From contig CAKQTZ010000012.1 in assembly GCA_934277375.1 (NCBI GenBank), positions 1 to 64,000 on the forward strand: a stretch of DNA of 64,000 nt, given 5' to 3'. Positions 15,513-24,429 of this stretch are shown here, in pieces (positions within the stretch are counted from its first letter, which is position 1; each line of letters opens with the position of its first letter). The position numbers were made by a program, and so were the translations under genes. The notes beneath the pieces were generated by a model. The model worked only from the letters and a program-made list of their open reading frames with translations, was not told where the DNA came from and did no database searches. Source of the DNA: an uncultured Coprococcus sp. (lineage in GTDB: Bacteria; Bacillota; Clostridia; Lachnospirales; Lachnospiraceae).

Positions 15513-17330
15513 TACGTGGCTGTCCAGCTCTTCTAACGCACATCTCATAACTCTGATCTCCCGAAGTTTTTCATCAAGGATCTTCTCCTGCTGTGTAAGC
15601 TTACCATATATGTCTCTTCTTCGACCATCAAGGCTCTGTAATTCTACCCTATATCCGTGTATCTCATCTCGCTTCACACATAATTCGTCAAGCTCCTTAT
15701 GAGCTTTTTCAAGTTCGGCACCGAGCTGCCTTCTTCCGATGCTTCTCTCATATCCCCGCAGTCTCGACAACGCATATCCCATACAGCAGACCAGTACTGC
15801 AGCAGAAGCAATAATCAATATCACGTATATGATTCTTCCATCTGGAATGGCACCTCCACCACTGGCAGCCAAAGCAGCCAGCATAATTATAGATAACAGT
15901 CCCAGTGATATCAACGGTATCAAAGCTTTTCTGACTCCAGCCCTGATCCTGCTTCTCCTGTACTGTCTTGGCAATTCATCTATCCTTCCTCGGATTGTTG
16001 TAATCTCCAGCTCAGTCCTGCGTTCCTGCGCCCATACCGAATTGAGTTCATCCAATACATCCGGACTGACATCATAATCACTTCGCAGATTTCTGTATTC
16101 CCGTACAGCATCGTCCGACTCATAAGCCCTGCACTTCGCCTCCAGAATACTTCGAACCTGCCCCAGTGAATCACGATACATATCCTGACTCATTTTTTTA
16201 TTTGATCTTGCATACAGCCCTGACACATCTATCATCATATCCACTGCAAGCTTCATTCCATCCTGAGCATCAAGCTCAGCCATATTCATCCTGTCGATCA
16301 GTCTTCCAAACTCTGTAGTTCTGTTTGCTTTGGAATATTCACTGTAGTCTGAGCGCTCAAACCACTCCCCATCTATATTCAGAATCCGGTAACCGGTGAG
16401 CACGGAACCTATATCATAGCTCTTCTCACAGCCATCAACTCTTTTCAGGCAGATGGTATATATATTGTCACGTCCCTCAGCCTTCAGCAGTTCTTCAATG
16501 GATTCTGCAAGAACGGCATCCTTAGTATGATTATCCACCTGATAATCAATCCTTTTATATTCCCTGACCGCTGCAGGCACGAATTCCACACTTACACCAC
16601 CATCATTTAGCTCTCCATATATATACCCGTGAGATCCCGTTGACTCACTTGACACCGACTCTGGGCTGCCTGAATAATACACCTTTCCCGGGACCTTCAT
16701 CTGGTATTTCTGATGTCCACCAAGTGCAATATATTCAAAATCACTGCATTTGAGCCTGTTCCAGTCAATCGGCATCCGTCTCCTGTCACCACCACATGCC
16801 ACCAGCAGGCTTCTCACATTCCTGTCCAATGGTTCTGCATCATCAACAACTCTGGCGTCCATTCTTCTATCAAAGTAACTCACTCCATATATATCCACAT
16901 TCCTGTCCGGAAAATGCAGGTGATCCAACGCCATGGTCGCACGTGCATCCCTGATACCCGATGCCACTTCACCCGCAGCCCTTTCCAGACCGGGACTTCC
17001 TACAACATACACCCGTGAACGGAATCTGTAGGTAAGTAATGGTGCATCTCCACCAAGGTGATCACAGAATCCTGCAGCATATATAACATCCGTATGCCCA
17101 AGCCGTGCAAGGATTTCATCCAGCCATTCCAGTTCCTCCTCTGCCGGCTGGTGATCAAACAGATTGCCGGCAATAAACAGAAAATCCACGTCCAGTTCCC
17201 GGGTTTTCGCCACCACAGCTTCAAAAGTCTTGTATATTTCGTTTTTTCTCTCTTCACTCCATGTGCTTTCCTGATCCGGCTGAGTACCGAGCAACACATC
17301 AGATATATGTATAAATGTAATCTTCTTCAT
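15507..17330 (-). CDS. Degenerate metallophosphoesterase (SbcD/YhaO-like) fused to membrane coiled coil
   Basis: A protein of 607 residues. Residues about 1-260 follow the SbcD/YhaO calcineurin-like fold, but most metal ligands are replaced: D-x-H reads 'SDVLLG', GDxxD reads 'AGNLFD', GNHD reads 'GFCDH' and GHxH reads 'GGHQKYQ'. The C-terminal half has a coiled coil, a two-helix membrane hairpin (about 470-492 and 500-522) and a second coiled coil of about 80 residues. In Bacillus the YhaO nuclease partners the ATPase YhaN, which has a similar membrane coiled coil; no Walker motif is present here. The ATG at 17330 is the start that aligns with the family. Nuclease activity is doubtful. Confidence 0.6.
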   Translation of the reverse strand: MKKITFIHISDVLLGTQPDQESTWSEERKNEIYKTFEAVVAKTRELDVDFLFIAGNLFDHQPAEEELEWLDEILARLGHTDVIYAAGFCDHLGGDAPLLTYRFRSRVYVVGSPGLERAAGEVASGIRDARATMALDHLHFPDRNVDIYGVSYFDRRMDARVVDDAEPLDRNVRSLLVACGGDRRRMPIDWNRLKCSDFEYIALGGHQKYQMKVPGKVYYSGSPESVSSESTGSHGYIYGELNDGGVSVEFVPAAVREYKRIDYQVDNHTKDAVLAESIEELLKAEGRDNIYTICLKRVDGCEKSYDIGSVLTGYRILNIDGEWFERSDYSEYSKANRTTEFGRLIDRMNMAELDAQDGMKLAVDMMIDVSGLYARSNKKMSQDMYRDSLGQVRSILEAKCRAYESDDAVREYRNLRSDYDVSPDVLDELNSVWAQERRTELEITTIRGRIDELPRQYRRSRIRAGVRKALIPLISLGLLSIIMLAALAASGGGAIPDGRIIYVILIIASAAVLVCCMGYALSRLRGYERSIGRRQLGAELEKAHKELDELCVKRDEIHGYRVELQSLDGRRRDIYGKLTQQEKILDEKLREIRVMRCALEELDSHVS

Positions 17331-17500
17331 CCAGCTCCATATCCCTATCTGCAACAACTGACACACCGCCATCTGGCAATGTTCTTTTATCATACCACAG
17401 ATACATTATATTATCACGTATTTGTGGATCAAGGCTTTCGTTTTTACAGCCAGCACATTATTATGTCAAGTCTATTTACACTTTAACTTGTTTTTCTGAA

Positions 17501-17529
17501 TTGACTTTTATATATGGCTTGCTTATAAT
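17501..17529 (+). promoter_or_regulatory. pyrG promoter
   Basis: TTGACT (17501-17506), 17 bp, TATAAT (17524-17529). The predicted transcript start is only about 35 bases from the ATG. I see no initial G run or attenuator of the kind that controls pyrG in Bacillus. Confidence 0.7.
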
Positions 17530-17570
17530 ATGTTAATGTAGTTTTTGAAGTATTTATGGAGGATAAAATT

Positions 17571-19187
17571 ATGGCAGTCAAGTATGTGTTTGTCACTGGT
17601 GGTGTTGTATCTGGACTCGGTAAGGGTATTACTGCTGCTTCCCTTGGACGTCTTCTCAAGATGAGAGGCTACAAGGTTACAAGTCAGAAGTTCGATCCTT
17701 ATATCAACATTGATCCCGGTACCATGAATCCCATCCAGCACGGTGAAGTGTTCGTAACTGACGATGGAGCCGAGACTGATCTGGATCTCGGACACTACGA
17801 GCGTTTTATTGACGAAAGTCTCAACAAGAATTCAAATGTAACAACGGGAAAGGTATACTGGAGTATTCTTCAGAAGGAGAGACATGGTGATTTCGGAGGT
17901 CACACCGTTCAGGTAGTTCCACATATCACCAACGAGATCAAGGACAGATTCTACAGAAACCCTGATGCTAAAGACACTGAGGTTGCCATTATCGAAATAG
18001 GCGGTACAGTAGGAGACATTGAGAGCCAGCCATTCCTGGAGGCTATCAGACAGTTCCAGCACGAGGTTGGTCCTAACAACTGTATCATGATACATGTTAC
18101 TCTTATCCCTTATCTCAAAGCTTCCGGAGAGATAAAGACCAAGCCTACACAGGCCAGCGTCAAGAATCTTCAGGGAATGGGAATCCAGCCAGATATCCTC
18201 GTATGCCGCTCCGATCTCCCTCTTGATCATGGTATAAAGGATAAGATCGCTCTGTTCTGTAATGTTCCAAGCAGGAATGTCATACAGAACCTTGACGTTG
18301 ATGTATTGTACGAGGTGCCTCTCGCAATGGAGAAAGAACATCTTGCTGATGTTGTCTGCGAATGTCTCCACATGGAATGTCCTCCACCAGAGGAACACGC
18401 ATGGAAAGAGTGGACAGATATGATAGATGCATGGAAGCATCCTATCACCACCGTGAAGGTTGCCCTTGTAGGCAAATACGTATCACTCCACGATGCATAT
18501 ATATCAGTTGTAGAATCTCTGAAGCACGCCGGAGTCGCCAACAAAGCTGAGGTTGAGATCAAATGGATTGATTCTGAGCTTGTCACACCGGATAATGTTG
18601 CTGAGATGCTCGGTGATGTGGATGGTATTCTCGTTCCGGGCGGATTCGGCGACAGAGGTATCGAAGGCATGATCACAGCAATCAATTATGCCCGTACCCA
18701 GAAAATTCCTTACCTTGGTCTCTGTCTCGGAATGCAGCTCACTATAGTTGAATTTGCCAGAAATGTACTTGGCTATTCAGATGCACACAGCTCAGAGTTT
18801 AACCCTAACTCATTCCATCAGGTTATACACATCATGCCGAACCAGCACGATGTAACTGATCTCGGTGGAACTCTCAGACTTGGCTCATACCCATGCGTAC
18901 TTGCAAAGGATTCCAAGTCATACGAGCTATACGGAACAGAGTACATCCACGAACGCCACAGACACAGATATGAAGTCAACAACGATTACAGACAGGCTCT
19001 CTCAGACAACGGAATGGAGCTGGTCGGTCTCTCGCCTGACGGACACATAGTTGAGATGATAGAGATTCCTGATCACCCATGGTTTATCGGAACCCAGGCT
19101 CATCCTGAATTTAAGTCAAGGCCAAACAAGCCGCATCCTCTTTTTAAGGGATTTGTGGCTGCTTCTCTTGAGCACATGAACAAATAA
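17571..19187 (+). CDS. pyrG: CTP synthase
   Basis: A protein of 538 residues, full length. It converts UTP, ATP and glutamine to CTP (EC 6.3.4.2). The N-terminal synthetase domain (about 1-265) opens with '[20 protein letters not shown]' and contains '[13 protein letters not shown]' and 'GGTVGDIES'. The C-terminal class I glutamine amidotransferase domain (about 295-530) has the oxyanion strand '[10 protein letters not shown]', the nucleophile elbow 'GLCLGMQL' (Cys near 383) and 'HPEF' with His and Glu near 510. GGAGG is 8 bases before the ATG at 17571; the upstream ATG at 17556 overlaps this site. Confidence 0.96.
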   Translation: MAVKYVFVTGGVVSGLGKGITAASLGRLLKMRGYKVTSQKFDPYINIDPGTMNPIQHGEVFVTDDGAETDLDLGHYERFIDESLNKNSNVTTGKVYWSILQKERHGDFGGHTVQVVPHITNEIKDRFYRNPDAKDTEVAIIEIGGTVGDIESQPFLEAIRQFQHEVGPNNCIMIHVTLIPYLKASGEIKTKPTQASVKNLQGMGIQPDILVCRSDLPLDHGIKDKIALFCNVPSRNVIQNLDVDVLYEVPLAMEKEHLADVVCECLHMECPPPEEHAWKEWTDMIDAWKHPITTVKVALVGKYVSLHDAYISVVESLKHAGVANKAEVEIKWIDSELVTPDNVAEMLGDVDGILVPGGFGDRGIEGMITAINYARTQKIPYLGLCLGMQLTIVEFARNVLGYSDAHSSEFNPNSFHQVIHIMPNQHDVTDLGGTLRLGSYPCVLAKDSKSYELYGTEYIHERHRHRYEVNNDYRQALSDNGMELVGLSPDGHIVEMIEIPDHPWFIGTQAHPEFKSRPNKPHPLFKGFVAASLEHMNK

Positions 19188-19210
19188 TTTTATCCATTAC
19201 AATAAAAAAA

Positions 19211-19252
19211 ACAGATAGTGCCACTTGCTAAATGGTACTGTCTGTTCTTTTT
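19211..19252 (+). terminator. pyrG terminator
   Basis: A 13-bp stem, ACAGATAGTGCCA with TGGTACTGTCTGT (19211-19223 and 19234-19246, one mismatch), is followed by CTTTTT. Confidence 0.85.
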
Positions 19253-19331
19253 ATGCATTAGATGAATCAGAACTCTCACCTGTATAAAGATGTACAGCGG
19301 CTATCGCTATATCAACCAGCCCCACAACATC

Positions 19332-19958
19332 TTACTCTACAATTTCCAAAAGGTCTTCAAATTTCTGTATTTCCGCATCCTTATCATCTACTATGCCAAA
19401 TCCATATGCTGCATGGATAAACTTTATACCAGCATATCTCGCACTGTCACAATCGCCCTGTATATCTCCCACATATGCAGCATCTGTTATGCCGTTCTTA
19501 TCCATAAGTATCTTTATGCTCTCGCCCTTTGATACCTTTGTATCGCCCCAGCACAGGATATCCTTAAAATACTTTCCAAACCCATAATATTCAAGAAACG
19601 CCTCTATATATCCGTTCTGGCAGTTACTCACGATATAAAGCCTGTGGGTTTGGGACAACTTTGCCAACGTATCCTCAACACCATCATACAGTCTTCCTCC
19701 GTGCTGCCTAAGATAATCATTCTCGTAATCACCACAGGCATCCATAAGTTTCATCTGCCTGTTCTCTGTAAATTCACCAAACATCTTTCTTGCTATTGCA
19801 TCCATAGGCATACCCATAATCGCCTTTATGTCAGACTCGGTCACCACCATGTCCACATCAGGCTGGTCCTTAAGCACCTCTGTCCACGATGCTGCCACAT
19901 TCTTGGCACTGTCCCACAAAGTTCCATCCATGTCAAATATAAGTGATTCAACCTTCAA
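19332..19958 (-). CDS. HAD family hydrolase (phosphoglycolate phosphatase-like)
   Basis: A protein of 208 residues in the HAD superfamily with a C1 cap. Motif I 'IFDMDGTLWDS' is at residues 7-17, motif II is 'LYIVSNCQNG' near 107-116, the Lys is in 'DTKVSKGESIKILM' near 142, and motif IV is 'AAYVGDIQGDCDSA' near 160-173. It is likely a phosphatase for phosphoglycolate or a related small phosphoester. The start codon is TTG with AAGGA 5-6 bases upstream. It lies 20 bases downstream of the ArsR-family gene on the same strand and is probably cotranscribed with it, although a functional link to metal sensing is not obvious. Confidence 0.82.
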   Translation of the reverse strand: MKVESLIFDMDGTLWDSAKNVAASWTEVLKDQPDVDMVVTESDIKAIMGMPMDAIARKMFGEFTENRQMKLMDACGDYENDYLRQHGGRLYDGVEDTLAKLSQTHRLYIVSNCQNGYIEAFLEYYGFGKYFKDILCWGDTKVSKGESIKILMDKNGITDAAYVGDIQGDCDSARYAGIKFIHAAYGFGIVDDKDAEIQKFEDLLEIVE

Positions 19959-19978
19959 TTTTCCTTACCTCGCTTGTC

Positions 19979-20284
19979 TTATTCAAGAATATGATCTACA
20001 CCTTGCTTTATTATGGTGACAACATGTTCATCTGCCAGCGAATATATTATATTCTTACCAGATCTCCTGCTTTTTATCAGCTTTGCCTGCTTCAAAACTC
20101 TGAGCTGGTGAGATATTGCCGATGCATTCATCTCAAGCATCTCTGCTATCTCACCCACACTGAGCTCCTGTTTGAGAAGCGCAAACATAATAGATATACG
20201 TGTTGAATCCCCAAACACCTTAAACAGCTCTGCCAAATCCACGAGATCAGATCTATCAAGTTCATAACTTTCAAAATCAATCAT
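19979..20284 (-). CDS. ArsR/SmtB family metal-sensing repressor
   Basis: A protein of 101 residues with a winged-helix fold: 'LAELFKVFGDSTRISIMFALL' (about 17-37), a recognition helix near 'NASAISHQLRVLKQAKLI' (53-70) and a beta wing 'SRRSGKNIIYSL' (72-83). The last helix carries D85-x-H87-x10-H98-x2-E101, exactly the alpha-5 zinc/cobalt site of SmtB and close to CzrA. There is no Cys box as in ArsR/CadC. It probably derepresses a zinc-linked target when metal rises. A CzrA-like operator lies 79 bases upstream. It is followed by the HAD gene. Confidence 0.85.
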   Translation of the reverse strand: MIDFESYELDRSDLVDLAELFKVFGDSTRISIMFALLKQELSVGEIAEMLEMNASAISHQLRVLKQAKLIKSRRSGKNIIYSLADEHVVTIIKQGVDHILE

Positions 20285-20317
20285 TCTGCAATCCAGTCCT
20301 TTCTTATATTAACATAA

Positions 20318-20376
20318 ACGCTCCCTCTGATATCATCAAATGGAGCGTATATCTGTGCTATTTGAACAATTATTCA
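20318..20376. promoter_or_regulatory. CzrA/SmtB-like operator and inverted repeat upstream of arsR-family gene
   Basis: At 20363-20376 is TGAACAATTATTCA, a dyad matching the SmtB/CzrA operator core (TGAA...TTCA). It sits between the repressor gene (start 20284) and the divergent DUF378 gene (start 20514) and could control either. Nearer the repressor, ACGCTCC (20318-20324) and GGAGCGT (20342-20348) form an inverted repeat that would be in its 5' leader. Confidence 0.55.
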
Positions 20377-20513
20377 CATGTTAATTTACTACAGTGCATT
20401 TTACATGTCAAGTATATTGCTGAATGTACATAAAAACTGGCGCACATGGGCATACTTACACTATATCAATATATAATGCACCTTTGTGGTGCAGGAATTT
20501 TTGGAGGTCTTCG

Positions 20514-20711
20514 ATGAAAACACTTAATTGCATATGCCTCACACTCACCATAATAGGTGCCATCGTATGGGGTATAATAGGTCTGTTCAACAACAATATC
20601 GTAGATGGGATATTTGGTGCAGGAACTGCATTTTCCCGTATTATTTACACGCTGGTTGGTGTAGCTGGTCTGTACTCGATATCTTTCTACTGGCTTTTTG
20701 ACAAGGATTAA
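20514..20711 (+). CDS. DUF378 family small membrane protein
   Basis: A protein of 65 residues with two transmembrane helices (about 3-25 and 38-60). It shows the DUF378 pattern: 'GAIVWGIIGLF' in the first helix, 'DGIFGAGTAFSRIIYTLVGVAGLYSI' split across loop and second helix. The function of the family is unknown. GGAGG lies 6 bases before the ATG at 20514. It is divergent from the SmtB-like repressor with a CzrA-type operator in between, so it is a candidate target of that repressor. Confidence 0.8.
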   Translation: MKTLNCICLTLTIIGAIVWGIIGLFNNNIVDGIFGAGTAFSRIIYTLVGVAGLYSISFYWLFDKD

Positions 20712-20751
20712 TCATACGTGAAGTATATCTTAATCAGGAGTACACATATCC

Positions 20752-20875
20752 CATCTGGCAGATTCCAGATGACATATAATCGAGTAGGAGGCGATGATTA
20801 TCCGCCATTCTCTCACCACTACCAGACGAATTCGGAACTTTAACCCGTTATCAACGTGTGCCGCCAGGCACACAA
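20752..20875 (+). ncRNA. Possible small structured RNA downstream of DUF378
   Basis: The 209-base gap after DUF378 holds a series of hairpins: CATCTGG-N6-CCAGATG (20752-20771), GGCG...CGCC around 20791-20807, and GTGTGCC-N4-GGCACAC (20858-20875). A perfect terminator follows at 20881. A 24-codon ORF without a clear ribosome site starts at 20770. It may be only the 3' untranslated region of DUF378 or a decayed element. I do not recognise a known RNA family. Confidence 0.3.
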
Positions 20876-20880
20876 GTTCT

Positions 20881-20908
20881 AAAATGCCTGCATCGATGCA
20901 GGCATTTT
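20881..20908. terminator. Perfect palindromic bidirectional terminator
   Basis: A 28-bp perfect palindrome centred on TGCATCGATGCA with A and T runs at its ends. It serves the CPBP gene on the minus strand and the DUF378 transcript on the plus strand. Confidence 0.85.
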
Positions 20909-20920
20909 TCATTATACATA

Positions 20921-21871
20921 TTACAATAATATCTCACCGATCGTCATAACCGCAATACACACAACCAGTGATACCACCAAAGGTACAGATATTATTCTGG
21001 TTTTCTGTCCCTCAATGTGTTCACTCCTGCGGAACATCCCCAGGACTTCATCCTTACGGTCATTTATAACCGAAAGAGCATATAACAGAGCCAGCGCCAC
21101 ACATAATCCTCCGATAGCAGCCGGCATCATCATGATCACCGTCGCAAGCATCTGTTTGTTAGATACTCCTCCATCGAGAGACGCCATCGCAGACTCCTTA
21201 AGTACATCATTGTGCCATGTTATATAACTGATCACAACGGATATCTCGTTGAAGCAGAAATGTGCCAGCATGGTTGTCAGTATGCTTCCCGTAGCCTCTG
21301 CCAGCAGGCCAAGCATAATTCCCAGAACAATCGCATATGCCATCTGATTGAAGTTCATATGCATTGCCCCAAACATAATGCCCGATATTACTATGGCCCA
21401 TATACGGCTTCCACACCGGAAATTTCCAAGTATTATCCCTCTGTAGGCCAGTTCCTCCACGATACATGGAGTGAGTGCCATAAGGGCTGTCGATACCCAG
21501 AACGGATATTTTGCCACCAGCGATACAGACAGCTCAGTTGTTGCACTGTCCACCCATAAAAGACTTATAGAATTGATCACTGTCATAAGCGGTTCAAGTG
21601 CCACAACGAATACTGGAACTATGAATATCGCCGACCAGTGCGTTCTCCTTATCCTGAGGGTATCCCGAAAGCTGCATCTGGAAACTATTATATACACTAG
21701 CGCAGGGATAAATATCATGCTTTGGCTCATTATGATATTCTGCACTATTCCTATCTTCGTACCAAGCCGCGTGAAATTAAAAAGCGCTACAACAGCCAGA
21801 TAGATCACTATAAGAGAGACAAAAAACCACGTTGCACCTTTTATTCTTTTTTGAGTATTATCTGAATTCAT
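20921..21871 (-). CDS. CPBP family intramembrane metalloprotease
   Basis: A protein of 316 residues and about eight transmembrane helices. The CPBP (Abi/CAAX protease) core is present: EExxxR in 'VEELAYRGIILGNF' (about 138-151), FxxxH in 'FGAMHMNFNQ' (about 167-176) and HxxxN in 'LAHFCFNE' (about 202-209). These residues form the metal or catalytic site in this family, which processes membrane-bound peptides or proteins. The ATG at 21871 is used; a TTG at 21883 overlapping the ridA stop is another possibility. It is translationally close to ridA and probably in its operon. Confidence 0.82.
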   Translation of the reverse strand: MNSDNTQKRIKGATWFFVSLIVIYLAVVALFNFTRLGTKIGIVQNIIMSQSMIFIPALVYIIVSRCSFRDTLRIRRTHWSAIFIVPVFVVALEPLMTVINSISLLWVDSATTELSVSLVAKYPFWVSTALMALTPCIVEELAYRGIILGNFRCGSRIWAIVISGIMFGAMHMNFNQMAYAIVLGIMLGLLAEATGSILTTMLAHFCFNEISVVISYITWHNDVLKESAMASLDGGVSNKQMLATVIMMMPAAIGGLCVALALLYALSVINDRKDEVLGMFRRSEHIEGQKTRIISVPLVVSLVVCIAVMTIGEILL

Positions 21872-21875
21872 ACGA

Positions 21876-22256
21876 TTACTCAACCACTGCTATTGCTTCG
21901 ATCTCTATAAGAACGTCCTTTGGAAGTCTGGCAACCTCTACACATGATCTTGCAGGGAAGTCACTTGTAAAAAACTCCTTATATATATCATTTATCTTAC
22001 CAAAATCATTCATGTCCTTTATAAATACTGTTGTCTTAACAACCTTGTCCATAGATGAACCTGATGCTTCTATGAGATTTCTGAGATTACCTATCGCCTG
22101 TTTTGCCTGAACCTCCACATCTCCTTCAACCAGTGTATTAGTCTCAGGATCAATAGGTATCACGCCTGATGTAAACAACATTCCATTCACAAGCACGGCC
22201 TGTGAATATGGACCGATCGCTGCAGGTGCCTTTGGTGTACTAATAATTGTCTTCAT
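21876..22256 (-). CDS. ridA: RidA family reactive intermediate/imine deaminase
   Basis: A protein of 126 residues and full length for RidA (YjgF/YER057c/UK114). It hydrolyses reactive enamine/imine intermediates such as 2-aminoacrylate. Key features are 'APAAIGPYSQAVLVNG' (about 10-25), 'FTSGVIPIDPET' (about 28-39), 'VVKTTVFIKDMNDFGKIN' (about 72-89) and 'PARSCVEVARLPKDVLIEIEAIAV' split around the active-site Arg near 105 and Glu near 120. AAGGAGG precedes the ATG at 22256. It follows the cvfB gene by 41 bases. Confidence 0.93.
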   Translation of the reverse strand: MKTIISTPKAPAAIGPYSQAVLVNGMLFTSGVIPIDPETNTLVEGDVEVQAKQAIGNLRNLIEASGSSMDKVVKTTVFIKDMNDFGKINDIYKEFFTSDFPARSCVEVARLPKDVLIEIEAIAVVE

Positions 22257-22297
22257 ATCAAAATCCTCCTTGTTACTTATCATTTATATTTAATGAA

Positions 22298-23347
22298 TTA
22301 TTCATTATCATCAATATTTCCATGAAGCTCAGCGAGCATAGCTCTCCTGTTGTTTCTCCTGCCGCCACTGCTGCGGGTAAACTTAACCGTTCCTCTGTGA
22401 TCCGGAACTTCCACTTTTTTAGCCGCCGGCATCTGGTTCTTCGACCTGCTTCTATTCACCACGTCATCCCTGGTCTTCCCCCTCTTAGCCATCTGTGCCT
22501 TCTCCTCATCTGTGAGAAGCATTATCCTGTCCTCTGTAATCCTTATATGTCCATCCTTGAGGAGCTTTCCTACCGCAGTCTTGAATGCACGTTTACTTAT
22601 GCCACATTCCTTTTCTATGATCTTGGAATCTGCCTTATCATTAAATGGCAGTGCACCGTTATATGAATTTATTATATTCAGGATCATATCTGCATTTTCC
22701 CTTATCTGCTGCTTTATCGGTTTCTGCAGAGTCAGATTCAGTTTGCCGTCATCTCTTACAGCGGCAACACGGCCTTCGACCTTATCTCCCACATATATCC
22801 CCGAATGGATCTCTTTCTTAGGCACAAGTGCAGAGTACTTATTATCAACCGCAACGAATGCTCCATATTCTGAGCTGTATTCTATGACTATTCCGGATAT
22901 ATCATCCCCCTGTTTATATGGAGACTGACTGCTAAGGTATTCATATACCTTCATTGTCACGCAAAGTCTGTCTGATTTATCCGCATACATTCTCACCAGA
23001 TACTCTTTTCCTTCCCTAACCGGTCCGGTCTGCTCCTTAAATGGCAGCAGGATATCCTTCTCAAGTCCCCAGTCCATGAACGCACCTATCTTGGTGGTTC
23101 CTACGCATCTGAGCACAGCCATCTTACCCATGGTTATATACGGCACATTCAACGTGGCTATCAGTCTGTCATCCGAATCTCGGTATATAAATGCCGTGAT
23201 CTGCTCACCTATCCTCGCACCGTTCGGCACCTGTTTTCTCGGAAGAAGCACTTCTCTGTCATCCCCGTCGCATCCCAGATACACGCCAAATTCTTTCTCT
23301 CTTCTGATTATAAGTTCATTCCATTCGCCTATTTTTATCATAGTCAT
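22298..23347 (-). CDS. CvfB-like S1 RNA-binding protein
   Basis: A protein of 349 residues in the CvfB/YitL family. It has tandem S1-like OB domains (about 5-65, 70-140 and 145-210, for example 'GAFMDWGLEKDILLPFKEQ' and 'YGAFVAVDNKYSALVPKKEI') and a C-terminal winged helix (about 215-280, 'ISKRAFKTAVGKLLKDGHI'). A basic, Arg/Ser-rich tail of about 60 residues is extra compared with the short family members and may add RNA binding. CvfB affects virulence gene expression in staphylococci; the role here is unknown. It is the first gene of the cvfB-ridA-CPBP group. Confidence 0.8.
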   Translation of the reverse strand: MTMIKIGEWNELIIRREKEFGVYLGCDGDDREVLLPRKQVPNGARIGEQITAFIYRDSDDRLIATLNVPYITMGKMAVLRCVGTTKIGAFMDWGLEKDILLPFKEQTGPVREGKEYLVRMYADKSDRLCVTMKVYEYLSSQSPYKQGDDISGIVIEYSSEYGAFVAVDNKYSALVPKKEIHSGIYVGDKVEGRVAAVRDDGKLNLTLQKPIKQQIRENADMILNIINSYNGALPFNDKADSKIIEKECGISKRAFKTAVGKLLKDGHIRITEDRIMLLTDEEKAQMAKRGKTRDDVVNRSRSKNQMPAAKKVEVPDHRGTVKFTRSSGGRRNNRRAMLAELHGNIDDNE

Positions 23348-23395
23348 ACCGTCCTCTTGTTATACATTCTTTATTTTAATGTGGCAATCCCGGGA

Positions 23396-24112
23396 TCACC
23401 TGTTTCCCAGTTCAAACTGTACTATGCACTTTACTCTGTCTTCCTCGTCACAGAGAAGTATCTGTTCATATCGTCCGGATCTTGCCTTCTTTATTACTAT
23501 AACATCATCCTTCATATATTGCATCTTATATTCAGCTCTCACGGAAATTATCTCTTCCATATCGGAAGAATATTCCTGAGCCATTGCAATATATGCCTCA
23601 TTATTCATATGTTTGTTCGAATCTATCTGATATGACATGACACGTCTTGTGGCAACCTTAATATATTCTTCTTCGAACAGCTTTATCTTACGCGGTGCAT
23701 ATACCATATCTATAGCAGGTTCCATAGGATATGCAGCGGCAACCTCCTCATCGATCTTGGCAGGACGCATGATCCCAGTGTCCATATAACTCCATATGGA
23801 CGCCGCCTTCACTATTCTGCTGCCTTTCCCATCAATAATATCTATATTTCTGAAACCGAGCGAAGTCTTAAAATCATAAGCCCACGTTCTTATAGAAATT
23901 TTCTCACCCATAACAGGGTATCTGTCGACCTCTATCTGCCATGAAACAAGAAACCATGCTCTGTTGTGTTCTTCAAGATAATCAAGTCCAATTCCCACTT
24001 CCTCGGACTGAAGTATTGCGCAATCCTGAAAATAGTTAGCTACAGTTGCGATATTTGCCGTCTTTCTTCCCCCAGTCTCACTGTATCTTACAATGGCTTC
24101 ATATGAGTACAT
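23396..24112 (-). CDS. Acyl-ACP thioesterase
   Basis: A protein of 238 residues with a double hotdog fold of the bacterial FatA/FatB type. It releases fatty acids from acyl carrier protein. The first hotdog has 'VANYFQDCAILQSEEVG' (about 25-41) and 'WFLVSWQIEVDRYP' (about 53-66). The second has the catalytic region 'YQIDSNKHMNNEAYIAM' (about 161-177), with the D, N and H expected of the active site. It is a single gene on the minus strand, 48 bases upstream of cvfB. Confidence 0.85.
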   Translation of the reverse strand: MYSYEAIVRYSETGGRKTANIATVANYFQDCAILQSEEVGIGLDYLEEHNRAWFLVSWQIEVDRYPVMGEKISIRTWAYDFKTSLGFRNIDIIDGKGSRIVKAASIWSYMDTGIMRPAKIDEEVAAAYPMEPAIDMVYAPRKIKLFEEEYIKVATRRVMSYQIDSNKHMNNEAYIAMAQEYSSDMEEIISVRAEYKMQYMKDDVIVIKKARSGRYEQILLCDEEDRVKCIVQFELGNR

Positions 24113-24229
24113 ATTATATCATCCCCCAATCAGATGTTAGTTTGATACTATAAATTTATACCCTATTTCGCATCCAATCGCAAGACAAAATACCCACACA
24201 AAATTTTTTGAATTTTTCAAAAAAAACAC

Positions 24230-24258
24230 TTGCATTTTAGATTGCTTTATTATATACT
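24230..24258 (+). promoter_or_regulatory. tRNA-Gln promoter
   Basis: TTGCAT (24230-24235), 17 bp, TATACT (24253-24258), about 18 bases upstream of the tRNA. Confidence 0.7.
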
Positions 24259-24275
24259 ACCATTTGTTGAGGCAA

Positions 24276-24348
24276 TGGGCTATCGCCAAATGGTAAGGCA
24301 CTGGACTCTGACTCCAGCATTTTCAAGGTTCGAATCCTTGTAGCCCAG
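24276..24348 (+). tRNA. tRNA-Gln (anticodon CTG)
   Basis: A complete cloverleaf: acceptor TGGGCTA/TAGCCCA, D arm GCC...GGC, anticodon stem CTGGA/TCCAG with loop CTCTGAC (anticodon CTG, reading CAG), and T arm CAAGG-TTCGAAT-CCTTG. CCA is not encoded. It is an orphan tRNA with its own promoter and terminator. Confidence 0.95.
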
Positions 24349-24354
24349 CTTATA

Positions 24355-24387
24355 AAGACTTGAGACATTTATTCTCAAGTCTTTTTT
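24355..24387 (+). terminator. tRNA-Gln terminator
   Basis: AAGACTTGAG (24355-24364) pairs perfectly with CTCAAGTCTT (24374-24383) and is followed by a T run. Confidence 0.88.
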
Positions 24388-24429
24388 CTTTTTTCCATTA
24401 TAATCTATCACCGCCCCATTTCGCACACA

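Noticed and set aside
17501..17570. CTP-sensitive attenuator before pyrG
   Set aside because: The predicted transcript has a leader of only about 35 bases and no G-run or terminator hairpin.
17832..18440. 202-codon minus-strand frame inside pyrG
   Set aside because: Antisense shadow of a highly conserved gene, Cys/His-rich with no ribosome site.
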